Of a stretch of 64,000 bases of DNA, positions 1 to 10,056 are shown piece by piece. Source of the DNA: Allomuricauda sp. Lineage in GTDB: Bacteria; Bacteroidota; Bacteroidia; Flavobacteriales; Flavobacteriaceae. How positions within the stretch are numbered: position 1 is the first letter of the stretch; every line of letters starts with the position of its first letter. Under the pieces are notes generated by a model that was not told the DNA's origin, did no database searches, and saw only the letters and a list, made by a program, of their open reading frames with translations. The stretch is from contig NZ_JANQLX010000001.1 in NCBI RefSeq assembly GCF_028280385.1, positions 124,001 to 188,000 of the forward strand, in the 5' to 3' direction. Made by a program: the position numbers and the translations under genes.

Positions 1-1
1 G

Positions 2-1348
2 CAACGATTGTTTTCCGAGGAAAATCGATTTATATCCACCTATTTTAACGCCGGATACAACTACAATAAAAAATACCGTCTATCGGGGAGCTACCGATTG
101 GACGATTCCAACCTCTTTGGCGCAGCTCCCGAATATCGCAATATCCCGCTATGGTCTATAGGTGGCGCTTGGGAAATTACCAATGAGGATTTTTTTAATA
201 GCAGCTTTGTAGATCGTTTGGTCTTAAGGGCCACACGAGGAACAGGGGGCAATATAGATAGAAGTACGAGTCCGCTGACCATACTTGAATCGGGTATGAA
301 TTTCAGATACGCTGGCCTTAGGGATGATTATGCCTTTCTGGATACCCCTCCAAATCCAACCTTGCGCTGGGAAAAGACAACCACCTTGAACCTAGGATTG
401 GATTTTAGTCTTTTTGACAATCGATTTTACGGGTCTGTGGAATATTATGACAGATCTAATGACGATTTATTGTCACTTACCGACTTTAACCCCACTTATG
501 GGATAACAAGTGCATTTTATAATGTGGCCTCTATGTCCAACAAAGGTTTGGATGTCAATTTAAATGCCCAGTGGTTTCGGGGTAAATTCAACTGGGTAAG
601 CACGGTGAATTTCAGTTCCAATAAAAACCGGGTAGAGTCCGTTGATTTTGACAATAGTGACTTTAATTCCTACCTATCCGCCGAACCTAGGGTAGGACGA
701 CCCCTTAACCATATCTTTTCCTACAACTGGGCAGGTTTGTCCAACGAAGGGGTGGCCCAGGTTTATGATGGCCAAGGAAACATCATTAATGCCAATGATG
801 ATTACATTTTTGTGCCTGAAGACCTGGTTTATTCCGGGGAAACATCACCTAGGATCTATGGAGGGTTTGTCAATGCCATTACCTATAAAAACTTCAGCTT
901 TTCAAGTACCTTGACGTATAAGTTCGGGCATAAATTTATCAAGTCCTCCAACTCTGGGGGCAATGCAGCGTTCTTAAATTCTACGCCAAACTATTTGCCC
1001 AAGGAGTTTGATGAGCAATGGAGGGAACCGGGGGATGAGAATAGCACGGATGTTCCCTTACTTTTTCTTTCCACGATTAACCAAAGCACTGGCTATTATG
1101 CAGGAGGGAGCCAACAGGTATTGGACGCTTCCCATATTCGTTTAACCCAGTTCAATCTATCCTATAGAATGCCAAAAAGGGCTTTAAAAGGACTTTTTAT
1201 TAAGGATGTACGGTTCGATTTACAAGCCAGGAACCTGGGGGTAATTGTGTTCAATGGCGAGGGCATTGATCCTGAAAACAGCACATACGCCGTTAATTAC
1301 ATACCAAATGTACCTGAGTTTACCTTCACCCTTAATGCTAACTTCTAA
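2..1348 (+). CDS. SusC-like TonB-dependent outer-membrane transporter, C-terminal part
   Basis: The gene is cut by the left window edge; the reading frame is open back to base 2, so the true start lies outside. What is visible is the C-terminal beta-barrel of a SusC/RagA-type receptor: alternating aromatic and polar strands, blocks such as FNAGYNYNKKYRLSGSYR and NLGLDFSLFDNRFYGSVEYY, and a last strand ending in phenylalanine (FTLNANF), usual for outer-membrane proteins. The carboxypeptidase-like domain and plug are not in the window. SusC proteins import oligomers with TonB energy while SusD forms the lid. The SusD gene follows after 13 bases. The downstream thioredoxin and peptidase genes suggest that peptides, not glycans, are carried (inference). 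Confidence 0.93.
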   Translation, partial: QRLFSEENRFISTYFNAGYNYNKKYRLSGSYRLDDSNLFGAAPEYRNIPLWSIGGAWEITNEDFFNSSFVDRLVLRATRGTGGNIDRSTSPLTILESGMNFRYAGLRDDYAFLDTPPNPTLRWEKTTTLNLGLDFSLFDNRFYGSVEYYDRSNDDLLSLTDFNPTYGITSAFYNVASMSNKGLDVNLNAQWFRGKFNWVSTVNFSSNKNRVESVDFDNSDFNSYLSAEPRVGRPLNHIFSYNWAGLSNEGVAQVYDGQGNIINANDDYIFVPEDLVYSGETSPRIYGGFVNAITYKNFSFSSTLTYKFGHKFIKSSNSGGNAAFLNSTPNYLPKEFDEQWREPGDENSTDVPLLFLSTINQSTGYYAGGSQQVLDASHIRLTQFNLSYRMPKRALKGLFIKDVRFDLQARNLGVIVFNGEGIDPENSTYAVNYIPNVPEFTFTLNANF

Positions 1349-1361
1349 AATAGTGACCATC

Positions 1362-2780
1362 ATGAAAAAATATATATATCTCGTTGTTTTATCAGCAGGC
1401 TTTGGTTTGGTTTCTTGTGATAGGGATGAATATTTGGATATTACCCCTTTGGGAAAGATTATCCCTACCACTGTGGCTGATTATAGGTTAATGTTGGATC
1501 AAGTAGATCCCCAAGGAACGGAGGCCAATGGTTTTTTTACCTGTATAGATAATGATACCTACCTCTCCGACGAAATCAAGATTACCGACGACGAGACCAG
1601 AGTCTCGCCAACCAGGTATTCCGAAACAGCTATCAACAATTATCTATGGAAAGACAATTCCGTTCTTTTCCCAGATTCATCGGATGGGGATTGGTCCACA
1701 ATGTACAACCAAATATTTACCAGTAACATTGTAATAAACGGATTGATCAATGCGTCTGGCGATGAATCAGAGAAAGCACAGTTGGATGCCGAGGCAAGAG
1801 TGCACCGGGCCTTTGCATACTTACTTCTGGTAAATTTATACGCCCAGCATTATGACCCAACCACCGCAGCTAGCGATTTGGGAGTGCCCTTACGTGCAGA
1901 CGAACGTTTGGATGGCTCATTGGAAAGGGGTACTGTACAGGAAATCTATGATTTTATCCTCAATGATCTTTCGGAATCGGTTATCGATGCCCTACCCGAT
2001 GTTTCAGAGAAAAAGATAAGACCTTCCAAAGCTTCGGCCTATGCGATCTTGGCAAGAACCCATTTATATATGGGAAATTTTGAAGGGGCATTGGAGGCCG
2101 CCAACCTTTCTTTGGAACTAAATGACCAGGTCATGGATTTGACGACTTTGCCCCCTACGCCTTTTGCTTTCCTATTTCCTGATTTGGTGGATTTCCCGCC
2201 CTATCACGAAAATGTAGAGCTGCTGTTGGCCAAGGGAAGAAACAGTGTAGCTTTTCTTGCGCAAGAACTATCCGACGATTTTGTGGCTTTGTTTGATGTT
2301 GCCAATGACATACGGTACAAGGGAGTTTTCGCGATAGATTTTGTCCCACCATCTGGTATCATAGTGGCTTATGACGGACAGTTGGAACAAGGCCTAAGAT
2401 TGATTGGTCCAACCGTACCGGAAATGATGCTGACCAAGGCAGAGTGTCTAGCACGTAGTGGGGTCATCAATGAAGCCATTGATTTGGTAAATCAACTACG
2501 GACCTATCGTTTGACCAATGTAGTGGCTTTACCGTACCCAGCCACAGCGGCGGAAGCCCTGAATGTGGTAAAGGATGAACGCTCAAGGGAGTTTATCCTA
2601 AAAGGTCACCGTTGGTTCGATGTAAAACGCTACAACGCCTACGACAACGCCAATATAAGTATTACCCATTCCCATAGCGGTGAAACCGTAACATTGTCCC
2701 CAGGAGACAACCGTTGGGCGCGTCCAATTAATCGAAGGCTCAACGAAATGAATCCGGAATTGGAGCTTAATCCACAGTAA
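1362..2780 (+). CDS. SusD/RagB-family lipoprotein
   Basis: This is the surface lid and binding protein of the preceding SusC. The ATG at 1362 gives a lipoprotein signal (MKKYIYLVVLSAGFGLVSC) with the lipobox cysteine at residue 20. The longer frame from 1245 would overlap the susC end and has no signal. At 472 residues it has the usual family length. SusD hallmarks are the early DRDEYLDITPLGK, the TPR-like helix HRAFAYLLLVNLYAQHYD, and the C-terminal RSREFILKGHRWFDVKRYN and ELNPQ end. Ligand type cannot be read from the sequence. A 9-bp hairpin follows in the gap to the first TlpA gene. Confidence 0.93.
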   Translation: MKKYIYLVVLSAGFGLVSCDRDEYLDITPLGKIIPTTVADYRLMLDQVDPQGTEANGFFTCIDNDTYLSDEIKITDDETRVSPTRYSETAINNYLWKDNSVLFPDSSDGDWSTMYNQIFTSNIVINGLINASGDESEKAQLDAEARVHRAFAYLLLVNLYAQHYDPTTAASDLGVPLRADERLDGSLERGTVQEIYDFILNDLSESVIDALPDVSEKKIRPSKASAYAILARTHLYMGNFEGALEAANLSLELNDQVMDLTTLPPTPFAFLFPDLVDFPPYHENVELLLAKGRNSVAFLAQELSDDFVALFDVANDIRYKGVFAIDFVPPSGIIVAYDGQLEQGLRLIGPTVPEMMLTKAECLARSGVINEAIDLVNQLRTYRLTNVVALPYPATAAEALNVVKDERSREFILKGHRWFDVKRYNAYDNANISITHSHSGETVTLSPGDNRWARPINRRLNEMNPELELNPQ

Positions 2781-2797
2781 AAATATTCATCAATAGT

Positions 2798-2823
2798 ACC
2801 CCTGGATGCAAAAGTCTGGGGGT
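2798..2823 (+). terminator. Intercistronic hairpin between susD and tlpA-like gene
   Basis: ACCCCTGGA (2798-2806) can pair with TCTGGGGGT (2815-2823): nine pairs including two G-T wobbles, with an 8-base loop and a short T-rich stretch after it. It could be a partial terminator lowering expression of the enzyme part relative to susCD, or a 3'-end stabiliser. A similar element occupies the same relative place in the other two SusCD loci of this window. Confidence 0.4.
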
Positions 2824-2836
2824 CATTTTCAAATCT

Positions 2837-3898
2837 ATGAAGCCATTTTTTTTAATCATAGCAGCAATATTCGTCCTAACTGGTTGCCAAAGGCAACATG
2901 AGCAACAAGCATTCGTAACAATTTCTGGAAAGGCAAAAAATCAAAACAGTGATTCACTTACGGTTTTTAATCCTACCAGAACCTTTTCAAAAACCATCAA
3001 AGTTGATGAAAAGGGCTTTTTTAAAGACACCCTGAAGGTATTGGAGGAGGACAAAACGTACCTTATTTATGACGGTAGACAAGGGAGTTCGCTGTACCTT
3101 AAGAATGGTTTTGACCTGAAATTGGACTTTGATGGAAAGGCATTGGAAAGCACACTGGTATTCAGCGGAACAGGAGCTCTGGAAAACAATTGTCTAAATG
3201 AATACAATGCCATAAGATCCAAGGAGGTTTCCTTTATGGGCTTGAGCAAAGAAGTTTCCTTGGCCAAGTTGGACAGTACCATTGATGGCCATATATCTTA
3301 TATAAAAAACTTCCCAGACCTCCCCTCTGAATTTGTTATCGAACAAACAGCACTCTTGGAAAAAGAAAGAGCGCAGAAATCGGAATGGCTTAAAAAAGGC
3401 CATATAGATTCTTACGAAACCTATTTCGAAAAATATAATGCCGATAGACCTAAGCATTTGCAGAAGGGCCAACCCTCACCATCCTTTACAAATTACCGAA
3501 ACTTTAATGGAGGGATGACCTCCTTGCAGGATTTAAGGGGCAAATATGTATATATCGATTTGTGGGCAACCTGGTGCAGTCCCTGTAAAAAGGAATTTCC
3601 CTTTTTGGCTGATATTGAAAAAGAATACCATGATAAAAACATTGTCTTTGTGAGTATTTCCCTGGATAGGGAGGCGGATTATGATTATTGGAGGCAGATG
3701 GTAAAGGATAAAAATCTGGTGGGGGTCCAGCTCATAGCAGACAGTGCCTTTCAATCCTCATTTGTAAGAGGATATGGCGGGACCGGGGTGCCAAGATTTA
3801 TACTGCTGGATCCAGAAGGAAGGATTGTTGATTCCAATGCTCCTAGACCTTCATATCGATATCTATTAAAAGACCTTTTTAACAATCTAGATATATAA
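2837..3898 (+). CDS. TlpA-type thiol-disulfide oxidoreductase lipoprotein (copy 1)
   Basis: A 353-residue lipoprotein (lipobox LTGC, Cys17) with an N-terminal beta-rich domain like those in front of many Bacteroidota TlpA proteins (about 25-115), a charged helical linker, and a C-terminal thioredoxin fold (about 212-353). The redox motif is WATWCSPCKKEFP with cysteines 247 and 250, and the cis-proline region is GVPRFILLDPEG. Such proteins act on the periplasmic side as disulfide reductases or exchangers. The location, after a SusCD pair and before two peptidases, suggests that it opens disulfides of imported peptides (inference). It is paralogous to the next gene, sharing the end DSNAPRPSYR. 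Confidence 0.9.
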   Translation: MKPFFLIIAAIFVLTGCQRQHEQQAFVTISGKAKNQNSDSLTVFNPTRTFSKTIKVDEKGFFKDTLKVLEEDKTYLIYDGRQGSSLYLKNGFDLKLDFDGKALESTLVFSGTGALENNCLNEYNAIRSKEVSFMGLSKEVSLAKLDSTIDGHISYIKNFPDLPSEFVIEQTALLEKERAQKSEWLKKGHIDSYETYFEKYNADRPKHLQKGQPSPSFTNYRNFNGGMTSLQDLRGKYVYIDLWATWCSPCKKEFPFLADIEKEYHDKNIVFVSISLDREADYDYWRQMVKDKNLVGVQLIADSAFQSSFVRGYGGTGVPRFILLDPEGRIVDSNAPRPSYRYLLKDLFNNLDI

Positions 3899-3916
3899 TA
3901 ACAAAAAACGAACATC

Positions 3917-5023
3917 ATGAAAATTAAAGTCCTACTATTGGTTACCCTTGTGGTAATCTCAGGTATATCCTGTTCAGATACATCACAGAAAGATTTTGTT
4001 ACGTTTTCGGGTACCATTACAAATCCAGTGAATGACACCTTAAAACTGATATCCTTTAATCGATCGAAAAAGCCAAAATTCATCAAGGTAAATGCCGATG
4101 GTACTTTTAAGGATACCTTAAGCCTTAACGACTCCATGGCAAAGTATATTCCCAATTATGTGGTTGGCCATGGTAAGGAAATATCTTATCTCTATCTAAA
4201 AAATGGTTATGACCTACAAATGACATTAAATCCCGACCAATTTGATGAAACCATTGCCTTCAGTGGAGCAGGCTCGGCCGAAAACAATTACTTGGTGGAA
4301 GGTCTATTGCTCAGGGAAAAGGAGAGGGAGGAAGAAAAGAAAACAGACATCAAATTTTTGGGTCTCCCAAAGGAGGAGTTCGAAAGGGCATTGGAAACTA
4401 AGATTGCAAAAAAAATGGAACGTCTGACCACCACAAATGGTTTGGATTCCCTGTTCTTCAACAAACAAAAGGAGAGCATTGAAAATCTACGGGAAAGTTT
4501 CCGCCTACAATATAAAATAGAAAACAATCTGCTTGGATACCAAGAGTTTAAAAAAAGATTTGGAGGTAAGGTCCCCGACCATTTGAAAGTAGGAAAACCA
4601 TCTCCTGTATTTGAGGATTATGAAAATATTACCAGAGGTACGGTTTCATTGACGGACTTTAAAGGCAAATATGTATATGTTGATATTTGGGCCACGTGGT
4701 GCGGACCCTGTAAAATGGAAATCCCCCATTTAAAAAAAGTGGAAGAGGCATACCACGAAAAAAATATAGCCTTTGTAAGTATTTCGGTGGATAAGGAAAA
4801 GCAAAGAAAAAGCTGGGAAAAAATGGTTGAGGAAAAATCCCTGGGGGGAGTACAACTCTTTGCCGACAAAAGCTTTAAGTCCGACTTTATTAAGAAATAC
4901 CAGGTTCAAGGTATTCCTAGATTTATTTTGATCGACCCCAACGGAAATATCGTTGATTCCAATGCACCCCGTCCGTCATATCGTTTGGCATTTGATGAAA
5001 TGTTGCAAAATGCGGGCATTTAA
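3917..5023 (+). CDS. TlpA-type thiol-disulfide oxidoreductase lipoprotein (copy 2)
   Basis: A 368-residue paralog of the preceding gene. It has a signal with lipobox cysteine 19 (ISGISC), an N-terminal beta domain, a very charged helical middle (LLREKEREEEKKT) and a thioredoxin domain with WATWCGPCKMEIP (cysteines 262 and 265). The CGPC dipeptide is that of classical thioredoxin, whereas copy 1 has CSPC, so the two probably differ in redox potential. The ATG at 3917 follows copy 1 by 18 bases, indicating one transcript. A tandem duplication is the likely origin because both share architecture and the C-terminal VDSNAPRPSYR segment. Confidence 0.9.
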   Translation: MKIKVLLLVTLVVISGISCSDTSQKDFVTFSGTITNPVNDTLKLISFNRSKKPKFIKVNADGTFKDTLSLNDSMAKYIPNYVVGHGKEISYLYLKNGYDLQMTLNPDQFDETIAFSGAGSAENNYLVEGLLLREKEREEEKKTDIKFLGLPKEEFERALETKIAKKMERLTTTNGLDSLFFNKQKESIENLRESFRLQYKIENNLLGYQEFKKRFGGKVPDHLKVGKPSPVFEDYENITRGTVSLTDFKGKYVYVDIWATWCGPCKMEIPHLKKVEEAYHEKNIAFVSISVDKEKQRKSWEKMVEEKSLGGVQLFADKSFKSDFIKKYQVQGIPRFILIDPNGNIVDSNAPRPSYRLAFDEMLQNAGI

Positions 5024-5027
5024 TGGC

Positions 5028-7004
5028 ATGATAAGAAAGCTCGTACCTTTTGTATCTAGTGTGCTGTTGATGCTGGTGGGTTGTGGCCCACAACAGGAAA
5101 GGAAAAACAATTCCTCGGCAATTTCCGGTGTTCCATTGGAAAATATGGATTCTTTGGTTAGACCGGGCGATAATTTTGCTGCCTACGTCAATGGGAATAG
5201 CAGCGTTCCTGAAATAAAGCGGTTCTATCAATTTGCGAGGTCCGTAGGCGATTCCCTTCTGGAGGAGACCATACATGGAAAACCCAATGGTATAGAAGGG
5301 CGAATACTTAAAGATTTTTACCGTTCTCTGGTAGATTTTAAAGCAAGGGATAGCATTGGGCTTCGACCCCTTTTAACCGAGTTTGAAAAGATTGATGCTA
5401 TTCAAGGTTTGGAAGGACTCCTAGGTTATTTTGGGTACGCCAATATCTATGGGTACAATGTCCCGTTACAATTGGATGTTGTGCATAACATCAATCTGGA
5501 ATCCAATATAGTATTGCTTTCAGAAGGGGGATTATCATTGGGAAGACCTTCGCACTATCTTGAAAAGGATGGTGCAAAAGTCAAAGTCAGGGAAGATTAT
5601 TCGCACTACATCCAAACGCTCTTCAAAAAAACAGGGCATGCGTTGACGGAAAATCAGGTTGCCAAAATCATAGGACTCGAGATCCAGTTGGCGCGACTTC
5701 ACATGAACATAGCGGAGCGGGGAAATCCAGAGGGACCAACGTTTTTAGTTCAAGACCACTCGGAAAACATGCTCATTAAAGATTTGGCACTGAACGAGTT
5801 CCTAAAAAAGGCCTCTATTGATGAAACGGCAATAGTGGCTACCTATATGATAGATTATCTGGAACAGTTGGCTACCCTTATTCGGCAAACCGACCTACGA
5901 CTTTGGAAACACTATTTAAAATGGTTGGTAATTTCGTCGGAATCCTCTTTTCTGGACAAGGAATTGTTAATGGCCCACAAGGCCTTTCACAATGATACTG
6001 CCCAGCCGGAAGCGTATGCGAAAGGTTACATCAAAAGCAATTTTAGTGGACTGATTGACAATCTGTTTATAGAAAGATATTGTCCTGACACCGTAAAAAT
6101 AAGAGTGGAACAAATGGTGGACGATTTTATTGATGCCTTTACGGTCAGCATTTCAGAATTGGATTGGATGACAGATACCACTCGTCAAGAGGCCTTGCTG
6201 AAACTGAAAAAACTCAAAAAGATTGTTGGTTATGTAGAAAGTGGCACGGACTATTCGTCGTTGAAGATTGTTCCAAATAAACTATTTGAAAATAGAAGAA
6301 ATCTTAGCAGCTTTAAGTATCAACAAAAACTTGCCTTTTTAGAGCTAAAGGCGCCTATTGTTGGCGGTAAATTCTTGCCCAGGGTTGCCAATGGGTATTA
6401 CCTAACAAATGAAAACCGAATATGGATAGCGGCCATAATGCTTAACCCACCTTATTTTATGAAAGATGCTGATGACGCGGTCAATTACGGTGCCATTGGA
6501 GCGGTAATTGGACATGAATTGGGTCATGGTTTCGATTCCAGGGGCAGCGAATATGATAGTGAAGGTGAAAAACGAAACTGGTGGACGGATAAAGATCGTG
6601 AAGAGTTTGATAGTCGTACCAGTATGTTGGTTGATCAATTCAATGGATATGAAATCAAAGATGGGCACTTTGTTGATGGGACAAAAACATTGGACGAGAA
6701 CATTGCCGATTTAACAGGATTGAATATGGCTGTTAGAGCGTATACACAATCCAAGAACTATCAAGAAAACAATATTCTAGACGGATTTACACCCCTGCAA
6801 CGGCTGTTCATTGGTTATGCGACTATGTACAATAGCGTTCCAAATGATGACTATCACATCAAAAACCGGAATAACAGATACCCTCCCGCGAGATACAGGG
6901 TAAATGGCGTGGTACGAAATATTGATGCTTTTTATAAAGCATTTGAAGTCGCTGAGACAGATTCTCTGTACTTATCTCCAGAAAAGCGGGTAAAAATCTG
7001 GTAA
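5028..7004 (+). CDS. M13-family (neprilysin/PepO-like) zinc metallopeptidase lipoprotein
   Basis: A 658-residue peptidase with the two M13 zinc motifs: HELGH at residues 496-500 inside IGHELGHGFDSRGSEYD, and ENIADLTG with the third ligand Glu557. The C-terminus ends in KIW as in many PepO proteins. M13 enzymes cut short peptides and exclude folded proteins. The ATG at 5028 gives a lipoprotein signal (LLMLVGCGPQ); an ATG at 5010 in the same frame would overlap the TlpA stop and is less likely. One change from the family consensus is HELGH instead of the frequent HEITH. Spacing of 4 bases to the tlpA stop places it in the same operon. Confidence 0.92.
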   Translation: MIRKLVPFVSSVLLMLVGCGPQQERKNNSSAISGVPLENMDSLVRPGDNFAAYVNGNSSVPEIKRFYQFARSVGDSLLEETIHGKPNGIEGRILKDFYRSLVDFKARDSIGLRPLLTEFEKIDAIQGLEGLLGYFGYANIYGYNVPLQLDVVHNINLESNIVLLSEGGLSLGRPSHYLEKDGAKVKVREDYSHYIQTLFKKTGHALTENQVAKIIGLEIQLARLHMNIAERGNPEGPTFLVQDHSENMLIKDLALNEFLKKASIDETAIVATYMIDYLEQLATLIRQTDLRLWKHYLKWLVISSESSFLDKELLMAHKAFHNDTAQPEAYAKGYIKSNFSGLIDNLFIERYCPDTVKIRVEQMVDDFIDAFTVSISELDWMTDTTRQEALLKLKKLKKIVGYVESGTDYSSLKIVPNKLFENRRNLSSFKYQQKLAFLELKAPIVGGKFLPRVANGYYLTNENRIWIAAIMLNPPYFMKDADDAVNYGAIGAVIGHELGHGFDSRGSEYDSEGEKRNWWTDKDREEFDSRTSMLVDQFNGYEIKDGHFVDGTKTLDENIADLTGLNMAVRAYTQSKNYQENNILDGFTPLQRLFIGYATMYNSVPNDDYHIKNRNNRYPPARYRVNGVVRNIDAFYKAFEVAETDSLYLSPEKRVKIW

Positions 7005-7039
7005 ATAAATAATTAAACAAACACTTAAAACGAATCAAA

Positions 7040-9853
7040 ATGTCAAAAAAGGCAATACTGATCATCCTGGTTTTTTTGGAAGTATCCCTATTACAAAATA
7101 GCATAGCCCAAAAATTTGATGACAAGTTTACCAAGATAAAAGAATTGGGAGGTATTGAGGAATACCAATATGAGCCCAATGGAATGAACCTACTTCTGGT
7201 AAGGGACAACAGTGCCCCGGTGGTAACGGTTCAGATTGTATACCGGGTAGGGTCGAGGCATGAGGTAACTGGGAATACAGGTTCAACACACCTGTTGGAG
7301 CACCTGATGTTCAAGGGGACCGAGAAGTTCAATAAGCGCAAAGGCACTTCCATAGATAGTAAGCTGAACAGAATTGGGGCACAAATGAACGCCACTACCT
7401 GGAATGACAGGACCAATTATTACGAAACCATTCCCAGTGACAAAATCGAGGTGGCCTTGGAAATTGAGGCCGACAGGATGCGCAATTCCCTGTTGCTCAA
7501 AGAAGACAAAGAGGCCGAGATGACGGTGGTTAGGAACGAATTCGAAAGAGGTGAGAACAACCCCAATAGTGTTTTGAGCAAGGAGATATGGGCAACGGCC
7601 TACATGGCACATCCATATCACCATTCCACGATCGGTTGGAGGTCAGATATTGAAAAAATGCCCATTGAAGTGCTGCGTAAATTTTACAATACCTATTACT
7701 GGCCTAACAATGCCACCCTGACCATCATTGGGGATTTTGAGAAAGAGACGCTGTTCAAACTGGTAGATAAACATTTCGGAAAGATTACCAGGGCACCACA
7801 TGAAATGCCACAGCCATATACCGAAGAGCCGCCTCAATATGGACCAAGGAAGGTGGTTGTAAAAAAACCGGGTCAATTGGGTGTCATTTCTGTGGCTTTC
7901 AAAATTCCCGGCAGAATGCATCAAGATCTTCCTGCCTTGAAGGTGTTGGGTGAAATTATTGGCTCTGGAACCTCCTCGGTGATCAATACCGAATTCATTG
8001 ATAAAGGTTTGGCGTTTTACGGATATGCCTATACCAGTAATTTCAAGGAAGTGGGTCTTTTTACAATGTCTTTAGGGGTGGATCAAAACTCGGATTTTGA
8101 GGGGATAAACAAAAAAATGCTTGAAACCCTTGAGAAAATAAAGACGGAAGGTGTACAGCAAAAAGATGTAGACCGAATTGTTTCCAAACTCAATGCACAG
8201 ACCATTTTGTCAAGGGATGGTTCCGGGAGCATCGCAAAACAGCTCACCGAGGCGATAGCGGCCGGTGATTGGACAGACTTTGTAAAGGGTTCGGACAGAT
8301 TGAAGTCAGTAACGGCGGAACAAGTGCAGAAAGTGGCCAAAAAATACCTTTTGGAGGACCAAAGCACAACGGGTTATTTCATTCCAAAAACGTCAGGAGC
8401 CAATCCAGTTGGTAGCCAACTGCCTGCCAATTTTACTTCTACGGAATGGGATAAACACTATTATCGCCACCCAGATTATAGAGAAATGCCGGAAAGCTCC
8501 TTTGAAAACCAAAATGTTCATTCTGAAAGTAAACTACAGAGAGAAGCAAGTGATAGAATCAAAGAGGAAACAAAAACTGGGCAATTTGTTAGGGAAACTG
8601 TAGCTGGAATGGATGTTGTGACCGCCAAAACCGGCGCCAAGGATTTTGTTACTGTAGCGGCCAGTTTTCCCATTGGGAGCTATTTCAACTCTGGAGGCAA
8701 CAAGTATGTTCCATTGCTTACAGCCCGCCTTTTAAGCAAAGGGACCACTAAGAAGGACAAGTTCCAATTCTCACAACAACTTGAAAAATTAGGAGTTTCC
8801 ATCAATGTAAATGCAGGAACCCATAAGGTAGATATTGGGTTCAAGTGTTTGGAAAAAGATTTGGAAACCGTTGTATCCCTATTGGCAGAGGAATTGCGGT
8901 ATCCCCTGTTTGACGCTAAGGAGTTGGAAATCCTGAAGCAACAGATTTTAGGGAATATGCAACAGGGAATTTCAGACCCTGCAACGCGAGCCAACATTGC
9001 CTTATCCCAGTTGATTTATCCGGCAGATCATCCCAATTATTCCAAGGATATTGAGGTTTCCATGGAGGATATAAAAAATATCGACACGGTTCAGATTAGA
9101 CAGTTTCATAAAAACTATTTCGGCCCAAAAGGTATGCGCCTTGTTGCTGTAGGTGATGTTGACACCGATGCGCTGCATATTGCATTGAAAAAATCCTTTT
9201 TTGGCTGGAAAGGGGGTATTAATTCGGATGTTGTTTATAGGGAACCCCAAAAAAACAAAGGTGACATGAAGGTAGTATCCATACCTCAGAAACCAAGTGC
9301 TCAATTGCTTATTGGGCAATACACTGGACTTAAAAGGACAGATCCGGACTACCTTCCATTTTTTGTTGGGAATTACACCCTCGGTGGTGGTTTTTCTGGA
9401 AGATTGATGCGAACTGTGCGCGATGAAGATGGACTGACTTATAGTATTGGCACAAAACATACCGGCCATGATTTTGGAGTGGGGGGCAACTGGTCACTGT
9501 CAGCTTCCTTTAGCCCGAAGTTGTTCCAAAAAGGATTGGATGCAACAATGATCCAGCTCAAAAGATGGTGGAAGGATGGAATTACCGAAAAAGAACTCCA
9601 GGATAGGAAGTCCAATCTGACCGGAAAGTTCAAGGTAGGTCTTTCATCGACCACAGGGTTGGCAGGTGCAATACTTACTTTCTTGGAGCGTGGATTGCAA
9701 CCTGATTATGTAAACCAATATCCGAAGGATATTGAGGCAGTGACCTTGGATCAGGTGAATCAAGCCATAAAAAAATACATAGACCTGAACAAGTTGATCG
9801 TGGTAAAATCAGGATCTCTCGATAAAAATGGTGCACCCATGGATCAACAGTGA
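7040..9853 (+). CDS. M16-family (pitrilysin/insulinase) zinc peptidase, two-domain, exported
   Basis: At 937 residues this is a full double-domain M16 protein. It has a signal peptide (MSKKAILIILVFLEVSLLQNSIAQ), an active N-half with inverted zinc motif HLLEH (84-88) and the distal glutamate in VVRNEFERG (Glu167), and an inactive C-half beginning near residue 520 (FVTVAASFPIGSYFNSGGNKYVP). The second half has the usual GGGFSGRLMRTVRDEDGLTYSIG segment seen in M16 C-terminal domains. These clamshell enzymes degrade peptides up to a few kDa in a closed chamber. It follows the M13 gene by 35 bases and ends the operon. The pair M13 plus M16 would reduce imported peptides to oligopeptides in the periplasm (inference). 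Confidence 0.93.
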   Translation: MSKKAILIILVFLEVSLLQNSIAQKFDDKFTKIKELGGIEEYQYEPNGMNLLLVRDNSAPVVTVQIVYRVGSRHEVTGNTGSTHLLEHLMFKGTEKFNKRKGTSIDSKLNRIGAQMNATTWNDRTNYYETIPSDKIEVALEIEADRMRNSLLLKEDKEAEMTVVRNEFERGENNPNSVLSKEIWATAYMAHPYHHSTIGWRSDIEKMPIEVLRKFYNTYYWPNNATLTIIGDFEKETLFKLVDKHFGKITRAPHEMPQPYTEEPPQYGPRKVVVKKPGQLGVISVAFKIPGRMHQDLPALKVLGEIIGSGTSSVINTEFIDKGLAFYGYAYTSNFKEVGLFTMSLGVDQNSDFEGINKKMLETLEKIKTEGVQQKDVDRIVSKLNAQTILSRDGSGSIAKQLTEAIAAGDWTDFVKGSDRLKSVTAEQVQKVAKKYLLEDQSTTGYFIPKTSGANPVGSQLPANFTSTEWDKHYYRHPDYREMPESSFENQNVHSESKLQREASDRIKEETKTGQFVRETVAGMDVVTAKTGAKDFVTVAASFPIGSYFNSGGNKYVPLLTARLLSKGTTKKDKFQFSQQLEKLGVSINVNAGTHKVDIGFKCLEKDLETVVSLLAEELRYPLFDAKELEILKQQILGNMQQGISDPATRANIALSQLIYPADHPNYSKDIEVSMEDIKNIDTVQIRQFHKNYFGPKGMRLVAVGDVDTDALHIALKKSFFGWKGGINSDVVYREPQKNKGDMKVVSIPQKPSAQLLIGQYTGLKRTDPDYLPFFVGNYTLGGGFSGRLMRTVRDEDGLTYSIGTKHTGHDFGVGGNWSLSASFSPKLFQKGLDATMIQLKRWWKDGITEKELQDRKSNLTGKFKVGLSSTTGLAGAILTFLERGLQPDYVNQYPKDIEAVTLDQVNQAIKKYIDLNKLIVVKSGSLDKNGAPMDQQ

Positions 9854-9988
9854 TTTCCCAGAATTCTTTTTTCCAAAAAAGATAGGGTTTTGCAGTTGAC
9901 GTACGTAATAGAAGTGAATATTATTAATAAGGAAGCATAGTTATCAGTTTGTTTTCAGCATTAGTATTATTTGAGTTAGTAGCGTGAT

Positions 9989-10016
9989 AAGGGTCACCTT
10001 TGGTGACCCTTTTATT
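9989..10016 (+). terminator. Rho-independent terminator after the peptidase operon
   Basis: A perfect 10-bp stem, AAGGGTCACC (9989-9998) with GGTGACCCTT (10002-10011), and a TTT loop, followed by a T-rich tail. It lies 136 bases after the M16 stop and 41 bases before dsbD, so it most likely ends the upstream transcript. Confidence 0.65.
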
Positions 10017-10056
10017 AAAACCTATTCCCTTTAATAGATTAATTGATTGTATTGTC

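Noticed and set aside
1245-1361. Upstream extension of the SusD frame
   Set aside because: It overlaps the end of susC and lacks a signal, while the ATG at 1362 starts a proper lipoprotein signal.
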